Assembly (NCBI RefSeq): GCF_037201965.1 | Contig: NZ_CP147518.1 | Span: forward strand, 4,333,001-4,397,000 | Direction of reading: 5' to 3' | Length of the DNA: 64,000 bases | DNA from: Spirosoma sp. SC4-14 | Lineage (GTDB): Bacteria; Bacteroidota; Bacteroidia; Cytophagales; Spirosomataceae | In this document: piece after piece, positions 24,201 to 32,644 of the stretch | Layout: every line of letters begins with the position of its first letter | Position numbering within the stretch: position 1 is the stretch's first letter | Program-made: the position numbers and the translations under genes | Notes under the pieces: model-generated | Databases searched by the model: none | Told to the model about the DNA's origin: nothing | The model's input: the letters and a program-made list of their open reading frames with translations, nothing else

Positions 24201-24479
24201 GGCGAACAGATGACTCAGGAAACCGACCCATCGCAGGCTATCAGTCGCGCTTATCGCCAACTCACGGGACGTTCCCCTGCCGACCGTGAGCTGGCGCTCC
24301 TGCTAAAGCTGCAACAAACAGAACTGGAAAAATTCAGGGCAACGCCCGCCAAAGCCACCGGCTGGCTCAAAAGTGGTCTGCACAAGCCAAATGCCACGCT
24401 CGACCCGGCGCAGGTTGCGGCCAACGCCGTTGTTGCCAGTACAATTCTCAATTCGGATGCAACCCTAACCAAACGCTAA
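21225..24479 (+). CDS. PSCyt1-DUF1549-LamG-DUF1553 exported cytochrome protein
   Basis: A 1084-residue protein with an N-terminal signal (MLRFFLLLLTSAPVWLPAPP). It has a PSCyt1 module with C-F-A-C-H at 56-60, then DUF1549 (N-P-I-D-K-F-I-I-S-R-L, C-A-R-C-H-D-H-K-Y-D-P-I). A LamG/concanavalin-like insert spans about 435-660 (G-I-W-A-W-F-P, W-V-Q-L-T-M-S-Y-D-G). DUF1553 follows (N-P-L-T-A-R-V-A-V-N-R-Y-W-Q-x-F-F-G, R-R-Q-R-T-N-T-P-L-Q-A-L). The second C-x-x-C-H in DUF1549 may be another heme site. Such proteins are abundant in Planctomycetes and some Bacteroidota, usually beside DUF1501 partners as here. Role in polymer degradation or oxidation is inferred from context. Confidence 0.9.
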   Translation: MLRFFLLLLTSAPVWLPAPPPADGVKLPADVAAAYQKLPAELDYNQHVKPILSDKCFACHGPDKAKQKAGLRLDLAQNAYGPLPESPGKVAIKPGNLAKSELVLRILSADPTYKMPTPQSHLTLSADDKAVLVKWIKDGAVYKPHWAFVKPEKKPIPAVSQTLAGSIRNPIDKFIISRLERAGLKPAPQAAKDLLLRRLSLDLTGLPPTVSELDAFLNDTSPNAYEKQVDRLLASPHFGEKMAIDWLDLARFADSHGYTVDRLRDMSPYRDWVIRAFNQNMPYNTFIHQQLAGDLMHGPAGGPPTRDMLIATAFNRNHPQNMEGGIVEEEFQTEYVMDRTNTLGDAFLGLSLGCARCHDHKYDPISQKNYYELYSFFNNVREAGQISWNDDLPTPTLLLPTQKEEELIQFMRSAISEQEAKLANVRQQATPSFTQWLTSGTYRTLGHETIPQSGLQGLYTFEDSLRNSLNPKQTGLMKRDAGDPDKPVFEKTTRGQVLTLNGDSYADLRDVGVFRMADPFSIGIWAWFPKDLSEGVIFHKSNAERLYNFKGYQLSLKNNRLEISMAHTAPSNAITRQSRLPVPREKWVQLTMSYDGSAKADGFQLYLDGNELPMETVIDQLYKDIIFYDKKSEPALQIGGWWRGLGFKGGKVDDVVVYNRQLTPFEISVLARKNSWATVAQKAPAKLTADEKALLQAYYLSAVDPAVTAERQTLQKLRTAFSDSTRNIAEIMVMQEMPTPKKAFLLQRGQYDARGPEVFPNTPASILPYPTNLPKNRLGLAQWLTDTSNPLTARVAVNRYWQNFFGTGLVKTTEDFGNQGELPSHPELLDWLAVTFRDEYNWDVKRLAKLMVMSATYQQDSHSTAELREHDPENRLLAHGPATRLTAEMLRDNALAASGLLNPAIGGKSVKPYQPEGLWEINSMTYKPDSTDAIYRRSLYVVVKRSVPNPTLATFDAPSRSSCVVRRQRTNTPLQALVTLNDPTFLEAARVLGEQMTQETDPSQAISRAYRQLTGRSPADRELALLLKLQQTELEKFRATPAKATGWLKSGLHKPNATLDPAQVAANAVVASTILNSDATLTKR

Positions 24480-24483
24480 TGCC

Positions 24484-25935
24484 ATGAACCATCATCACGA
24501 CGAAGCATTCCGGCTACCGCTCCCCGACCTCCGGGAACTGAATCAGCGGCTCGACCGCCGGGATTTTCTACTTCGAACGGCTTCGGGCCTGGGCGCTATG
24601 GCGTTGGGCGGACTTTTCGGGAATACGGCCTTAGGCGCAGCACCGATGATTCCTAAAGCCAAACGAATCGTTTATCTGTTCATGGCCGGTGGTCCGTCAC
24701 AGTTCGAAACGTTCGACTATAAGCCCAAACTCATGTCGATGCTCGGCACTTCCCTGCCCGATTCGGTTCGGAAAGGCCAACGCCTGACGGGTATGAGCGC
24801 TAATCAGGCATCACTGCCCATTGCCCCATCGGCCTATTCGTTTAAACAATACGGAAAAACCCGCACCTGGGTCAGTGAATTGCTCCCCTACACCGCTCAG
24901 GTGGTCGATGAGCTTTGCCTTGTCAAATCGGTTTTTACGGAGCAGATCAACCACGATCCGGCTATTACATTTTTCCAGACGGGCCATCAGCTTCCGGGTC
25001 GGCCGTCTATCGGTTCGTGGGTTAGTTATGGGTTAGGGTCCGAAAATCAGAATCTGCCCGCCTTTATTGTGCTGGTTTCGAAAAATGCGGCCAAAGATCA
25101 GCCGCTCTATGCCCGCCTTTGGGGGAACGGATTTCTGCCATCGGAATACCAGGGTGTTCAGTTTCGGTCGGGCAACGATCCGGTTTTGTTTCTCAACAAC
25201 CCCGAAGGCTACGACGGAGCCGACCGGGAGCAAATGCTGAGCTACCTCAATCAGCTCAATAAACTACAAAACGAAAGCTGGGGCGACCCCGAGGTGAATG
25301 CCCGGATTACGCAGTATGAAATGGCCTTTCGAATGCAGACGTCTGTTCCTGAGGTGATGGACACCAGCACAGAACCCGACGAAGTCTTCGACCTCTACGG
25401 ACCCGGCAGCCGGGACAAGGGAAGTTTTGCGGCCAACTGCCTGCTGGCCCGAAAACTACTGGAAAAAGACGTTCGGTTTGTGCAGTTGTACCACCAGGGA
25501 TGGGACCATCATGGCTCATTGCCCAAAAGTATCACCAAGCAATGCCAGCAAACCGACCAGGCAACGGCAGCCCTACTCATCGACCTGAAACGGCGTGGAC
25601 TGCTGGAAGATACGCTCGTGATTTGGGGTGGCGAATTCGGGCGAACGGTGTATTCGCAGGGGAAACTGGCCAAAAACGACTACGGCCGCGATCACCATCC
25701 GCGCTGTTTTACGATGTGGATGGCTGGAGCAGGCATAAAGCCGGGCTTTACATATGGGCAAACAGACGATTTCAGCTATAATATTGTGAAAGATCCGGTG
25801 CATGTGCATGATTTTCAGGCTACATTACTGCATCTGCTGGGTGTCGATCACGAACAACTGACCTACAAATATCAGGGTCGGCGATTCCGTCTGACCGACG
25901 TTCACGGTAAAGTAGTGAAAGGCATATTAGCGTAA
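24484..25935 (+). CDS. DUF1501 family Tat-exported protein
   Basis: A 483-residue protein starting four bases after the DUF1553 gene. Residues 20-55 form a twin-arginine signal (L-D-R-R-D-F-L-L-R-T-A-S-G-L-G). The body follows the alkaline-phosphatase/sulfatase-like fold of DUF1501: F-M-A-G-G-P-S-Q-F-E-T-F-D-Y-K-P near the start, G-W-D-H-H-G in the middle, and W-G-G-E-F-G-R-T plus G-R-D-H-H-P-R near the end, which are the likely metal ligands. It is the standard partner of DUF1549/DUF1553 proteins and probably works with the preceding cytochrome in the periplasm. The chemical reaction is not established. Confidence 0.9.
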   Translation: MNHHHDEAFRLPLPDLRELNQRLDRRDFLLRTASGLGAMALGGLFGNTALGAAPMIPKAKRIVYLFMAGGPSQFETFDYKPKLMSMLGTSLPDSVRKGQRLTGMSANQASLPIAPSAYSFKQYGKTRTWVSELLPYTAQVVDELCLVKSVFTEQINHDPAITFFQTGHQLPGRPSIGSWVSYGLGSENQNLPAFIVLVSKNAAKDQPLYARLWGNGFLPSEYQGVQFRSGNDPVLFLNNPEGYDGADREQMLSYLNQLNKLQNESWGDPEVNARITQYEMAFRMQTSVPEVMDTSTEPDEVFDLYGPGSRDKGSFAANCLLARKLLEKDVRFVQLYHQGWDHHGSLPKSITKQCQQTDQATAALLIDLKRRGLLEDTLVIWGGEFGRTVYSQGKLAKNDYGRDHHPRCFTMWMAGAGIKPGFTYGQTDDFSYNIVKDPVHVHDFQATLLHLLGVDHEQLTYKYQGRRFRLTDVHGKVVKGILA

Positions 25936-25945
25936 TTTTTGCGCA

Positions 25946-25974
25946 CTCTGCGGTGAAAAAAGATTTAAACAGCC
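25946..25974. repeat. half copy of a dispersed intergenic repeat
   Basis: CTCTGCGGTGAAAA followed by ATTTAAACAGCC matches the arms of the larger repeat at 54563-54693 (CTCTGCGGTAAAA and GTTTAAACAGCC). It lies in the 71-base gap between the DUF1501 gene and the beta-propeller gene. Confidence 0.5.
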
Positions 25975-26006
25975 TAATCGTAAAACCAGAGCGCAACCCC
26001 TCCATC

Positions 26007-27116
26007 ATGACGACTCGGAGACAATTTATTAAACATACGGCACTGGCTTCGACCCTGGGAATCAGTACGTCCGATCTACTTGCATCAGGCACAAAACCCA
26101 TCCCTACGGCTGCTGATGACCCGATCATTGGCCACAACGGCTACCGGTATAAGGTCGATAAAAACTGGGCTAAAATCAGTGTGAACACCACGCCCCTGTT
26201 CAACTGTCATGAAATGGTAAAGGATAGCCGGGGGCGGCTGATTATGCTGGGCGATAATACCCGCAATAACATCCTGATATTTGACAAATCAGGCAAACTG
26301 CTCGATAGCTGGGGAACGGCCTATCCGGGTGGACATGGCCTTACGCTCGCCCATGAAGGCGGTGACGATGTTCTGTTTATTGTCGACTGCGGCTGGTATC
26401 AGGACCGCATGGGCCGTTGGAACAAACAGGCTGGCCAGATCGTAAAAACCGATCTGAATGGGCGAATTCTGTTCACGATTGGTCATCCGCGCACGATTGG
26501 GATTTACAAAGACAATGAGCCTTTTATGCCAACCGAAACCGCCATTGGGCCGAACGACGATATTTATGTGGCCGATGGTTACGGTTCGGACTACATCATT
26601 CAGTACAACAGCAAGGGCGAATACATCCGGCATTTCGGCGGGCACCATAACAGTAATCCCGAACACAACCTCCAGAATGCCCACGGTGTCGCCATTGACT
26701 ACCGCGACAGGAACAACCCAACCCTGCTCTGCACATCACGTGAAGAAAACTGTTTTAAAGTGTTTACGCTGGATGGAAAATTCCTCCGGCGCATCGATCT
26801 GCCGGGTATGTATGTGTGTCGGCCGGTTATTGCCGGTCAGTCTGTTTATGCAGGGGTTTGCTGGTCGAAAGATAAAGCAGGCAACCGGAATGCCAATTCA
26901 GGCTTTGTCACGATTCTGGACGCAGAGAACAAGGTCGTTTCGTGTCCGGGTGGAGAAGCTCCCGTCTATAAAAACGGCGTTCTACAATCTACCTTACAGG
27001 CAGAAGTTCCGGTTTTTCAGCATGGCCACGACGTATGTGTCGACGAGGACGAAAACCTGTATGTGTGCCAGTGGAACGCCAGCTATACGCCACCCGTAAA
27101 ATTGACGCGGGTATAG
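26007..27116 (+). CDS. Tat-exported six-bladed beta-propeller (NHL-like) protein
   Basis: ATG at 26007 (MTTRRQFIKHTALASTLGIS) gives a classic twin-arginine signal and 369 residues; the upstream GTG extension lies in the dispersed repeat and is rejected. The body shows repeated strand motifs: L-I-M-L-G-D-N-T-R-N-N-I-L-I-F-D-K-S-G-K, D-I-Y-V-A-D-G-Y-G, Y-I-I-Q-Y-N-S-K-G-E-Y and V-F-T-L-D-G-K-F-L-R-R-I-D. These are typical of NHL/peptidyl-amidating-lyase-like propellers. It closes the operon begun at 19753 and may bind or process the same substrate. Confidence 0.85.
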   Translation: MTTRRQFIKHTALASTLGISTSDLLASGTKPIPTAADDPIIGHNGYRYKVDKNWAKISVNTTPLFNCHEMVKDSRGRLIMLGDNTRNNILIFDKSGKLLDSWGTAYPGGHGLTLAHEGGDDVLFIVDCGWYQDRMGRWNKQAGQIVKTDLNGRILFTIGHPRTIGIYKDNEPFMPTETAIGPNDDIYVADGYGSDYIIQYNSKGEYIRHFGGHHNSNPEHNLQNAHGVAIDYRDRNNPTLLCTSREENCFKVFTLDGKFLRRIDLPGMYVCRPVIAGQSVYAGVCWSKDKAGNRNANSGFVTILDAENKVVSCPGGEAPVYKNGVLQSTLQAEVPVFQHGHDVCVDEDENLYVCQWNASYTPPVKLTRV

Positions 27117-27143
27117 GAATGATAAGGTAATTCAACAATTCAA

Positions 27144-28634
27144 TCATTCCCTCCTATACAGCACCCAAATTTCGTTGATTGTATTGGCATCTTTCGACAG
27201 TAAAAATGTATTGACATTCCACAAAATTTCGGATGAATATAGTTGTGGCTTAAAGCCTAAACTATCCAGCAGCGGCAAGTCTTTTTTGGCGTCGTTGAAT
27301 GTTGTTACCAGCCAGGCATTATTTAAAAAACGAGCCGAATCAGCTTCATGAAATTTAACGAGTTTTATATTAGACGCACTTCTACGATAAAACGTTAGTG
27401 GCAGGCCACTTTCCGTTTCAAACGGAGAGCGGGACAGGCAATAAATCGTAGGTGTCGAGTTGCTAAATTTATTGACCAGTTTCCGGGTAAATTCAATGGC
27501 CTGATAGTAAGGGTTTAAAATAAGGAATAAGGCAAGAACCAGCACATTTAGCCCTATACTAAAATAAATAACGCTATTCAACAATCTACGTATTCCTTTT
27601 CCTGCGCGCTGATAATAATCAATAAAAGACTGTAAGCCCCAACCGGCAATAACGGGCATTATTGTCAGAATCGGGAACATAAACCGTTCTTCTTTATGGG
27701 CTACCAGACTGTGGCCTACCACAAAAAACAACACAGCCCAAACAATCGGCTGCCGGTAGTTCTTTATACTACCTTTCAGACTATAATAAAATAAAACAAT
27801 ACTAAGCGGTGGGGCACCTACAACCAGCATCAGCATCAGAATATACCACCAAAAACTAGCTGTGCCAAACTCGGCAGCTTTCCCTTCAGTGATGTTTACC
27901 CGGTAGTAATCGTAGGGTGTAAAAACGAACTGGTGATAGAACTGATCGTCTAAAAATACATTAAGCCCCACTCCAGCCAAAAAACCAATTGCCAGTGGAA
28001 GTAAACGAATGTAACTTTTTTCCACAAACAGTAGCCAGACTCCAAAACCAACAATCCCAAAGGCAATTTGAAACCGAAAATAAAAAGCCAGACTAAACAG
28101 AAATCCAGTCGCTAAAATGTAGAACGTTTTTTCTTTTTTTAATTCATACACTAAAATGGCCCCAAAGAATGTAATTGATGACGCCAATTCTGAACTAAAA
28201 AGAGTACGTATATATGGCAACGGCCAGGATAAGTTGAGGAGTAGTAATACCCAAAATAATAACTTTCTATTAAATTTAAAATAATAAAGACCAATTGCAT
28301 TAAATACAACAAAACCTATTAATCCAAAAATAAGGCGCAGGATTATTAATTGTGTGTAGGCATCATTAATAGCAACTAATCGGCAAAGTTTTATGAATCC
28401 AGAAAATAAATATACCTGTAAGGTTGGACGTATATGGCTCTTTAACTCCCAGACACTGGTAGCGCCCGATGGCTCGCCCAACTGCCAGGACGAAAATTCA
28501 ATTAATTGAAAGTGCTGATCAGGATGAAGAAATCCGACCTGTGTTATACAGAAAATGATTTGTAGAAACAGAGAAACAAGCAATAGCCACCGCAATCGGG
28601 TGTCGTCAATCGTTAATTGTAACGTTGTTTTCAT
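27144..28634 (-). CDS. GT22-like mannosyltransferase, polytopic membrane protein
   Basis: ATG at 28634 (MKTTLQLTIDDTRLRW) gives 496 residues. The longer frame to 28691 would begin upstream of the predicted transcription start and is rejected. About ten membrane helices are seen. Early H-P-D-Q-H-F-Q-L-I-E-F matches the H-P-D-E motif, and later H-K-E-E-R-F-M-F-P matches the H-K-E-x-R-F motif of the PIG-B/ALG9-like GT22 family, which uses lipid-linked mannose. It probably adds sugars to surface glycans. It is alone, convergent with the beta-propeller gene. Confidence 0.8.
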   Translation of the reverse strand: MKTTLQLTIDDTRLRWLLLVSLFLQIIFCITQVGFLHPDQHFQLIEFSSWQLGEPSGATSVWELKSHIRPTLQVYLFSGFIKLCRLVAINDAYTQLIILRLIFGLIGFVVFNAIGLYYFKFNRKLLFWVLLLLNLSWPLPYIRTLFSSELASSITFFGAILVYELKKEKTFYILATGFLFSLAFYFRFQIAFGIVGFGVWLLFVEKSYIRLLPLAIGFLAGVGLNVFLDDQFYHQFVFTPYDYYRVNITEGKAAEFGTASFWWYILMLMLVVGAPPLSIVLFYYSLKGSIKNYRQPIVWAVLFFVVGHSLVAHKEERFMFPILTIMPVIAGWGLQSFIDYYQRAGKGIRRLLNSVIYFSIGLNVLVLALFLILNPYYQAIEFTRKLVNKFSNSTPTIYCLSRSPFETESGLPLTFYRRSASNIKLVKFHEADSARFLNNAWLVTTFNDAKKDLPLLDSLGFKPQLYSSEILWNVNTFLLSKDANTINEIWVLYRRE

Positions 28635-28679
28635 TATAAACCTTTTGCCAATAGCGATGCCATGGTTTTTGTTCTGATG

Positions 28680-28687
28680 CAAAAGTA
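28680..28687 (-). promoter_or_regulatory. -7 promoter box of the mannosyltransferase gene
   Basis: TACTTTTG on the minus strand fits TAnnTTTG exactly, 45 bases upstream of the chosen ATG, with TTG about 17 bases further up. Confidence 0.45.
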
Positions 28688-28691
28688 CCAT

Positions 28692-29485
28692 GAATCAGTT
28701 AGTACAAGGCTTACTTCAAAACGGTGTGAGAAGTAAACAGGATCGTTTTGGGTGAATTGAGAGAACAATTGGACTTATCTGATATAAATTCATTCATGAA
28801 ATTCTAGGCAGCGAGTGAACTGTAAACATAGTACAAAATTAGTTCCTGACCCGTTGTAAGTGCTTATATCTGCCTACTTCAATCTAAATTAGACCCTAGC
28901 GGCTAACTCTCAATCAGCAAAGCCGATATAACTTCCCCTACTCCACCCTTTACTACTACACCAAAAGCCAGACTCAGCCACAACGATGCAACTAGTTTAA
29001 ACGTTTCTGTTGCCAACAAATAAAATAAAACCAAAAATAAATATAGAGTCACATAAAGATTAATCTATTACCACAAATAAGACGACAAAATAGAATCTCA
29101 ATCAAGTCATACGCTGGCGTTTATCAGCAAAATATCCTTAAAACATCTCCCGATAAAGTGCGTTATTATCTAATAATGAGCGATTTAAGTAGATATATCT
29201 TTTTAGATCTAACTATTTATCGGGATAGTGTAGTTATGGCTTAATTTTTGCACGAATCCAGTTAATACTTCAACGCTTATTGTGCCCCATTTAATGAGAA
29301 ATAATACGTTATAGGGTTATTCTCTGAACACAATAAGAAAGTTTGCCCAGTTTTAGGCATTATGTAACACCACAGCAAGAGTATTATAAATTAATTATAT
29401 GGTCTGTCAACATATCACCCAGTACAATACCTTTACTTATCGCTATTTCTAATGTTATTAACTTAATCTATACCATAAGAAAAAG
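28692..29485. other. gene-free AT-rich stretch
   Basis: No convincing frame or RNA gene is seen in this 794-base, AT-rich spacer. It contains the mannosyltransferase promoter near its left end and small AT palindromes such as AGATATATCT near 29190. Confidence 0.5.
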
Positions 29486-29818
29486 ATGAAACAAACGAGG
29501 AGCGATAAACGTACAAACAAGCATTTGAATCAACCGACTACATCACTTGATTTATCTCGTGCATTGGCCGGTTGGTACCAATCTGCCAGTACATTCGAGG
29601 CTATGTATAAGGTATTGGAAAAAACCCTACAAGTCCAGCAAAAAGCCGCGAAGACACAACGCCGGTCCGACCACCGGCTCACCGACCAATCGGTTCCGTC
29701 GGGCATTTACCTGCTTGAAGAGGTTCAGAAGGCCATGCTTATTGAACTCCGTCGACTGCTGGAGGCAATGGAAGAAGGGCCGGAATTGAAATCGGAATCG
29801 CCCCAGGACTTTATTTAA
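29486..29818 (+). CDS. hypothetical protein (110 residues)
   Basis: MKQTRSDKRTNKHLNQPTTS starts a soluble, charged protein. The central L-A-G-W-Y-Q-S-A-S-T-F-E-A-M-Y-K-V-L-E-K-T-L and the later Y-L-L-E-E-V-Q-K-A-M-L-I-E-L-R-R-L-L-E-A-M-E-E are amphipathic helices able to form a helical hairpin. No domain is recognised. It is convergent with the ECF sigma gene 82 bases downstream. Confidence 0.55.
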   Translation: MKQTRSDKRTNKHLNQPTTSLDLSRALAGWYQSASTFEAMYKVLEKTLQVQQKAAKTQRRSDHRLTDQSVPSGIYLLEEVQKAMLIELRRLLEAMEEGPELKSESPQDFI

Positions 29819-29900
29819 CAGCTACAGCTACACGCCTTTCACTTGCAAAAGCAGACTAAACGAATTCAATGGGCACTTTCTTTAACTGAATGACCCCGGA

Positions 29901-30440
29901 TTAATCAGCATACTGGTTTCTATATAAACTGATCAGCTTATCGCGACTTCGTTTCAGGCGCATCTTAATAGCACTTTCGGAGAGTTCATAACGCTGGCTG
30001 AGTTGTTTTATCGACAAGCCATGCTCATGTTTTAAGCGAAGGAGCATAACCTCATCGGCCGACAGTTGGTCCAGTAATCGCTCTAATTGTTGAAGTTTAT
30101 AATCTGTCGATTCTAGTTTATCATCAGGGCCAATCGCATACTCCTGCTCTTCTAAACGTTCGGTTGCACTACGGGTAGTTAACCTTATCTGATCCAAACA
30201 ATAGTTATGGGCAATTGAGTATAACCACGTAGAAAAGCTGGCCTGGTTTTTAAAGCTATCGAGTTTGGCAAACGCTTTTAGAAAAATGTCCTGCGTATAG
30301 TCCTGAGCAGCCGTCGAATCTTTCGTCATTGAAAGACACTTCTGATATACCTTTCTAACATACTGCTTATAAATCGTTTCAAAGGAAACGGCACCTGCAT
30401 CCTGATCATTTAGCTTACCCGTTAGACTATTTTGTGCCAT
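29901..30440 (-). CDS. ECF-type RNA polymerase sigma factor
   Basis: A 179-residue protein with sigma region 2 (D-Y-T-Q-D-I-F-L-K-A-F, F-S-T-W-L-Y-S-I-A-H-N-Y-C-L-D-Q-I-R) and region 4 (L-S-I-K-Q-L-S-Q-R-Y-E-L-S-E-S-A-I-K-M-R-L-K-R-S-R), the standard ECF plan. No anti-sigma gene is adjacent on either side, so its control is unknown. It transcribes away from the response regulators and has a 530-base leader region. Target genes cannot be read from the sequence. Confidence 0.92.
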   Translation of the reverse strand: MAQNSLTGKLNDQDAGAVSFETIYKQYVRKVYQKCLSMTKDSTAAQDYTQDIFLKAFAKLDSFKNQASFSTWLYSIAHNYCLDQIRLTTRSATERLEEQEYAIGPDDKLESTDYKLQQLERLLDQLSADEVMLLRLKHEHGLSIKQLSQRYELSESAIKMRLKRSRDKLISLYRNQYAD

Positions 30441-30972
30441 AAATAGCTTATCTTCTTATGGTTATACATACATAACGCATGCAAGACAAATGTAGTTAAA
30501 GTGGCAGGAAGGGACATATAGACATTTAATCAAACTAAATCAGCTATTTTAATACTTTAAGTTTTTCAACTTATCAAAAAATTTAACAAACTGCTGGCTT
30601 ATCTATAATTAATTTAAGCAATGATAGTATTTTTTAAGCAGTTATTCAAAGTGTACTTTATACAGAAAGATCGTTAATTTATTAAACGGCGTATAAATTA
30701 ATTAGTTGTTATCAGGATTTGACATAGCTAACGCTCTATGATGCCCTTTCCTAATCTTTAAACGAAGTAGTATAGCCGATAATCGATTGATCAATTTTAA
30801 TTAGAAACTGTTTGGTTGGACAACGTAACGTATACATCAGGCGTCAGAGGATTGCAGGAGGTAACTTGTGCTAATAAAAAACTACTAATCACTAATAATT
30901 TTTTTCGAAATAGCTGGTTGAGCGCCAATTTGACGTAGTTTTGAAAGAACTAGCCTACTATATCTATTTGAG
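30441..30972. other. intergenic region between sigma and response regulator genes
   Basis: A 532-base AT-rich spacer between divergent genes. Near its right end TAGTTTTG at 30936-30943 is a good -7 box for the response regulator. No gene is seen. Confidence 0.5.
30936..30943 (+). promoter_or_regulatory. -7 promoter box of the first response regulator
   Basis: TAGTTTTG matches TAnnTTTG, 30 bases before the ATG at 30973. The same octamer stands in front of the convergent paralogue (31902-31909). Confidence 0.4.
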
Positions 30973-31422
30973 ATGACGCGTCAGTTCCCTATTCTGTTAG
31001 TTGAAGATGATTTGGATACCGTTGAATTGATCAAACGGGTTGCTCAGAAAGGGTTTCCAGAGGCCGTTTTTATCCATGTCACCAGTTTTAACGAAGCGGT
31101 TGGCTATCTCTACAACATCGAAGGACTGGGGCCAAAACTGGCATTACTGGATATTAATCTCGATGGCGACAAAAATGGACTTGATTTTCTAACTCTTATG
31201 CAGCAGCATCCTCAAGGTCGTTTTTTACCGGTTGTGGTCTTGTCTGCTACGGGTACTGAAACTAACATTAAAGCAGCCTACCGGCTGGGAGCGGCTTCTT
31301 TCACCCAAAAACCATTTTCTCTGAAGGGCTGGCAGTCCTTTGTTACCCTGCTCAGAATGTACTGGTACGAAACCGTATTGTTGCCTAATACCTGGTTTGA
31401 GAAACAGAATTCGCCGGGCTAA
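30973..31422 (+). CDS. single-domain response regulator
   Basis: A 149-residue receiver domain without output domain. The acidic pair is in L-V-E-D-D-L, the phospho-acceptor Asp in L-A-L-L-D-I-N-L, the Thr/Ser switch in L-S-A-T-G-T-E, and the Lys in F-T-Q-K-P-F-S. The C-terminal helix is aromatic (W-Q-S-F-V-T-L-L-R-M-Y-W-Y-E). Such proteins pass phosphate in relays or bind partner proteins. It faces a closely related receiver gene, 6 bases apart and convergent, which suggests duplication with inversion. Confidence 0.9.
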   Translation: MTRQFPILLVEDDLDTVELIKRVAQKGFPEAVFIHVTSFNEAVGYLYNIEGLGPKLALLDINLDGDKNGLDFLTLMQQHPQGRFLPVVVLSATGTETNIKAAYRLGAASFTQKPFSLKGWQSFVTLLRMYWYETVLLPNTWFEKQNSPG

Positions 31423-31428
31423 TTTCGT

Positions 31429-31869
31429 TTAATTCTGCGATAGGGACGGAGGAGGAAGTGTAATCAGTTCGTACCAATAAGCTTTTAAAGCCTTGAGGTA
31501 ATCTTTCCAGCCCTGGAGTCCGTCGGGCTTCAGAGTAAATGCCGCTGCCCCGGCAGCATAGGCTTTCTGAACATTATCTTCCGTATTAGATACTGTCAGC
31601 ATAATAATTGGAATCAGCCCTTTAATACGATTAGATAGATCGGGCAGAAAATTCAGCCCATCTACTTCCAGATGGAAATCAATATCAAGCAAAATCAGGC
31701 GAGGCAATTTTGTTGATCGCTGATTCAGAAAGTCAATAGACTCCTGCGGGGATGTTACCCAGCTAAACGTTGCTTCCGCAAAATGTTGCTGACCAATTCG
31801 TGTCAACAGATCGGCTACTGCAGGATCATCATCGACCAGCAAAATCTCAAAAGATTGATCTTGTGACAT
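31429..31869 (-). CDS. single-domain response regulator, convergent paralogue
   Basis: A 146-residue receiver with L-V-D-D-D-P, phospho-acceptor Asp in I-L-L-D-I-D-F, switch Thr in M-L-T-V-S-N-T-E-D-N and Lys in F-T-L-K-P-D-G. The closing W-K-D-Y-L-K-A-L-K-A-Y-W-Y-E-L mirrors the C-terminus of the neighbour at 30973-31422. Both share the unusual 'A-Y-x-x-G-A-A-x-F-T-x-K-P' stretch, so they are true paralogues. The stops are 6 bases apart. Partner kinase unknown; the HisKA_2 kinase at 47893 is a possible, unproven partner. Confidence 0.9.
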   Translation of the reverse strand: MSQDQSFEILLVDDDPAVADLLTRIGQQHFAEATFSWVTSPQESIDFLNQRSTKLPRLILLDIDFHLEVDGLNFLPDLSNRIKGLIPIIMLTVSNTEDNVQKAYAAGAAAFTLKPDGLQGWKDYLKALKAYWYELITLPPPSLSQN

Positions 31870-32644
31870 AGGTATCTGGTGCCGGAATGGTTTCTATAAA
31901 ACAAAACTACTAAGCGAATTCAGTAATTATGGGCAAATTGCCAAATTAATTTCTACACGAAATTTTGTAAAAGGGCCACTTGCCAATCAAAAAGCTTCTA
32001 TACTTCGAAAAATATGCTTTATTCAATTAACGAAGACAGGGGTATTTCCATCTGGTCGATCTAAACTTTCCTTTCAAAACTGTCGACATTTCAATCTAAT
32101 TCAGCATATCCACCTCTTAGTCGCTCAACCTGTTTTTCAGCATTGTAGTCTTTAGCTCAACCGAAGGCATACATCCAGCATAAGGCGTAGCCCCTTACTT
32201 CTCTTCGGAATGACTTTTATATCCATTCCTGTAGCTATAACTATTCAGACGAATTCCTGTTCAAAGAATGATTAGCTACTAAGTATATTTCTTCCCTTTA
32301 GCGCCATTGACACGCATTTACTGGAAGTTCAGCCTGCTGTTTGCCGGACTACGGATGCCTTGAGGTGAGATCCGGATAATTTGGTTAGTGATTCCTTACT
32401 TTAGGTTCTGGTTAAGGCGCTCCATACTCCTAACCTAAAAGCATCTATACCATTTTATTATTTGTTTCCTTAACATCAATATACTTAACTAAAAATCTAT
32501 TAAGTTTATTATAGTTATTTTTCACATACAAAATAAAAAAAATACTTACTATTTATTTAGTAAAAGGCATAAAATGATAAAATCCGACTGAGTTAATATT
32601 AAGTATATACAACAAGTATACAAAAAATTAACCCCACCGGATGT
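31870..32644. other. gene-free stretch of 775 bases
   Basis: No frame with gene-like composition and no RNA gene is seen. The right third (about 32440-32640) is very AT-rich and probably holds the promoter of the polysaccharide lyase gene. Confidence 0.45.
31902..31909 (-). promoter_or_regulatory. -7 promoter box of the second response regulator
   Basis: TAGTTTTG on the minus strand, 33 bases upstream of the ATG at 31869, is identical to the box of the facing paralogue. Confidence 0.4.

Noticed and set aside
26458..27099. 213-codon frame inside the beta-propeller gene
   Set aside because: Other-frame shadow rich in Ser, Thr and Arg without recognisable motifs.
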